NCBI GenBank assembly: GCA_035758925.1
Contig: DASTVV010000047.1
Span: 1-6,221 of the forward strand
Reading direction: 5' to 3'
DNA from: DASPMP01 sp035758925
Lineage (GTDB): Bacteria > Gemmatimonadota > Gemmatimonadetes > Gemmatimonadales > Gemmatimonadaceae
Length of the DNA: 6,221 nucleotides
Made by a program: the position numbers and the translations under genes. The number at the start of each line of letters is the position of its first letter. Position 1 is the stretch's first letter. The notes under the pieces were generated by a model. The model was not told the origin of the DNA, searched no databases, and worked only from the letters and a program-made list of their open reading frames with translations. Below are positions 5,513 through 6,221 of the stretch, piece after piece.

Positions 5513-6221
5513 TTAGCCGCCGAGCTTGAGCGCGACACCGACCGTACGGCGCACGGGGCTGCCGAATCCCTCGATGCGATAGCCGAACATCGTCGGGGTG
5601 GCTGGCGCCGCGTCCGGATCGTAACCGCTGTACCGTGACGTCGTGAACAGATTGCGCGCCGTGAAGCCGATGCGAGCGTCGTACCTCACGGGCAGTCGCC
5701 AGTCCACGGCCAACTCCGTGAGCTTCAGGAACGTGCCGTTCTCGACGAAGATCTCACTCCCCGAGCCGTTGCCCCAGAAGTCAGCGTAGTATGCGAATGG
5801 CTTACGCTCCGCGATCGGCTTCGCGCTCTGATCGAACAGCCGGTCGCGTCCAAAACGCCAGAATTCCTGTCGTGCCATGTTGTAGATCTTGCCGCCCAGT
5901 ACCGCGGTGACCGTAGCGTGCGCCGAGAGCGACCGCCAGCGAAGCGAGGTATTGAGGCCCAGATCCACGTCAGGATTCAGGTCTCCGATCTTTGCTCTCT
6001 CCGTTGGAGAGCCGCAGGTTGGAGCACCCGCAGGTTGCGAGCATGTCCACGCCACGAGTGGCCGCTCGCTGGTCGTGTGGAAGGTGGCCGCGGCGACGTA
6101 GTAACCCTCCTCGTTGAGCGCGTAATCGGCCGCAGTTCCTGTAAGCTTTCCGGCGCGCATGGTCTCGAGGAGCTGGGCTTCCGTGCGAATGTAACGCGCT
6201 CCGTAGATCGTCCCCATGGTC
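5513..6221 (-). CDS. SusC/RagA-family TonB-dependent outer-membrane receptor, C-terminal part (runs off right edge)
   Basis: The last 235 or so residues are present; the stop is TAA at 5515-5513 and the frame is open to the right edge, so the first ATG in the window (6217) is internal. Diagnostic C-terminal features are GTIYGARYIRTEAQL near the left, LNTSLRWRSLSAHATVTAVLGGKIYN (beta strands; in part LNTSLRWRSLSAHATV), IFVENGTFLKLTELAVDWRL, then FTARNLFTTSRYSGYDPDA, a pattern very typical of the SusC/RagA barrel end. Such proteins form the TonB-driven outer-membrane pore that, with a SusD-like lipoprotein, imports glycans or peptides. A SusD gene, if present, would be expected downstream of susC, but downstream here is only the convergent gap and the ADOP operon, so this receptor may lack an adjacent SusD partner. 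The protein ends VALKLGG without the terminal aromatic residue usual for barrel proteins. Substrate unknown. Confidence 0.9.
   Translation of the reverse strand, partial: TMGTIYGARYIRTEAQLLETMRAGKLTGTAADYALNEEGYYVAAATFHTTSERPLVAWTCSQPAGAPTCGSPTERAKIGDLNPDVDLGLNTSLRWRSLSAHATVTAVLGGKIYNMARQEFWRFGRDRLFDQSAKPIAERKPFAYYADFWGNGSGSEIFVENGTFLKLTELAVDWRLPVRYDARIGFTARNLFTTSRYSGYDPDAAPATPTMFGYRIEGFGSPVRRTVGVALKLGG

Overview
This is a high-GC bacterial window. The gene content is two PadR regulator plus 'ADOP' permease pairs, a SusC/RagA-type TonB-dependent outer-membrane receptor and two small uncharacterised proteins. That combination fits a Gemmatimonadota genome best, with Acidobacteriota as the main alternative. 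The assignment is an inference from gene families; no rRNA or other marker is present.

Layout, left to right. (1) 1-902, minus strand: a PadR regulator (902-555) overlaps by 8 nt the start of an ADOP/MacB-like permease, which runs off the left edge with only its first 187 residues visible. A consensus-like promoter and a perfect 8-5-8 inverted repeat lie directly in front of the PadR gene. (2) 903-1144: a divergent intergenic region with two exact 28-bp tandem repeats (32-bp period) and a degenerate inverted third copy. (3) 1145-1492, plus strand: a 115-residue protein of unknown function. (4) 1493-1651: a short gap with two inverted repeats. (5) 1652-2245, plus strand: an exported or membrane-associated protein of unknown function with a strongly acidic loop. 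(6) 2246-2405: a promoter region with TTGACA and a perfect 9-13-9 inverted repeat touching the next start codon. (7) 2406-5383, plus strand: a second PadR regulator (121 aa) and a complete 870-residue ADOP permease, translationally coupled through TGATG. (8) 5384-5512: a convergent intergenic region. (9) 5513-6221, minus strand: the C-terminal part of a SusC/RagA-like receptor, open at the right edge.

How the genes work together. Each PadR gene is the first gene of a two-gene unit whose second gene is the permease. Each has a symmetric sequence over its own promoter, so the simplest model is two separately autoregulated PadR-ADOP modules facing away from each other. The two palindromes differ, which suggests distinct DNA specificities and little cross-talk. 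No ABC ATPase is seen, as expected for 'orphan' permeases. The substrate, and any tie to the small proteins or the SusC receptor, cannot be read from the sequence. Both PadR genes lack a Shine-Dalgarno sequence and have predicted start sites 0-8 nt from the ATG, so leaderless or nearly leaderless mRNAs are likely. I found no clearly new multi-gene system. The most unusual items are the promoter-overlapping palindromes and the tandem/inverted repeat cluster.
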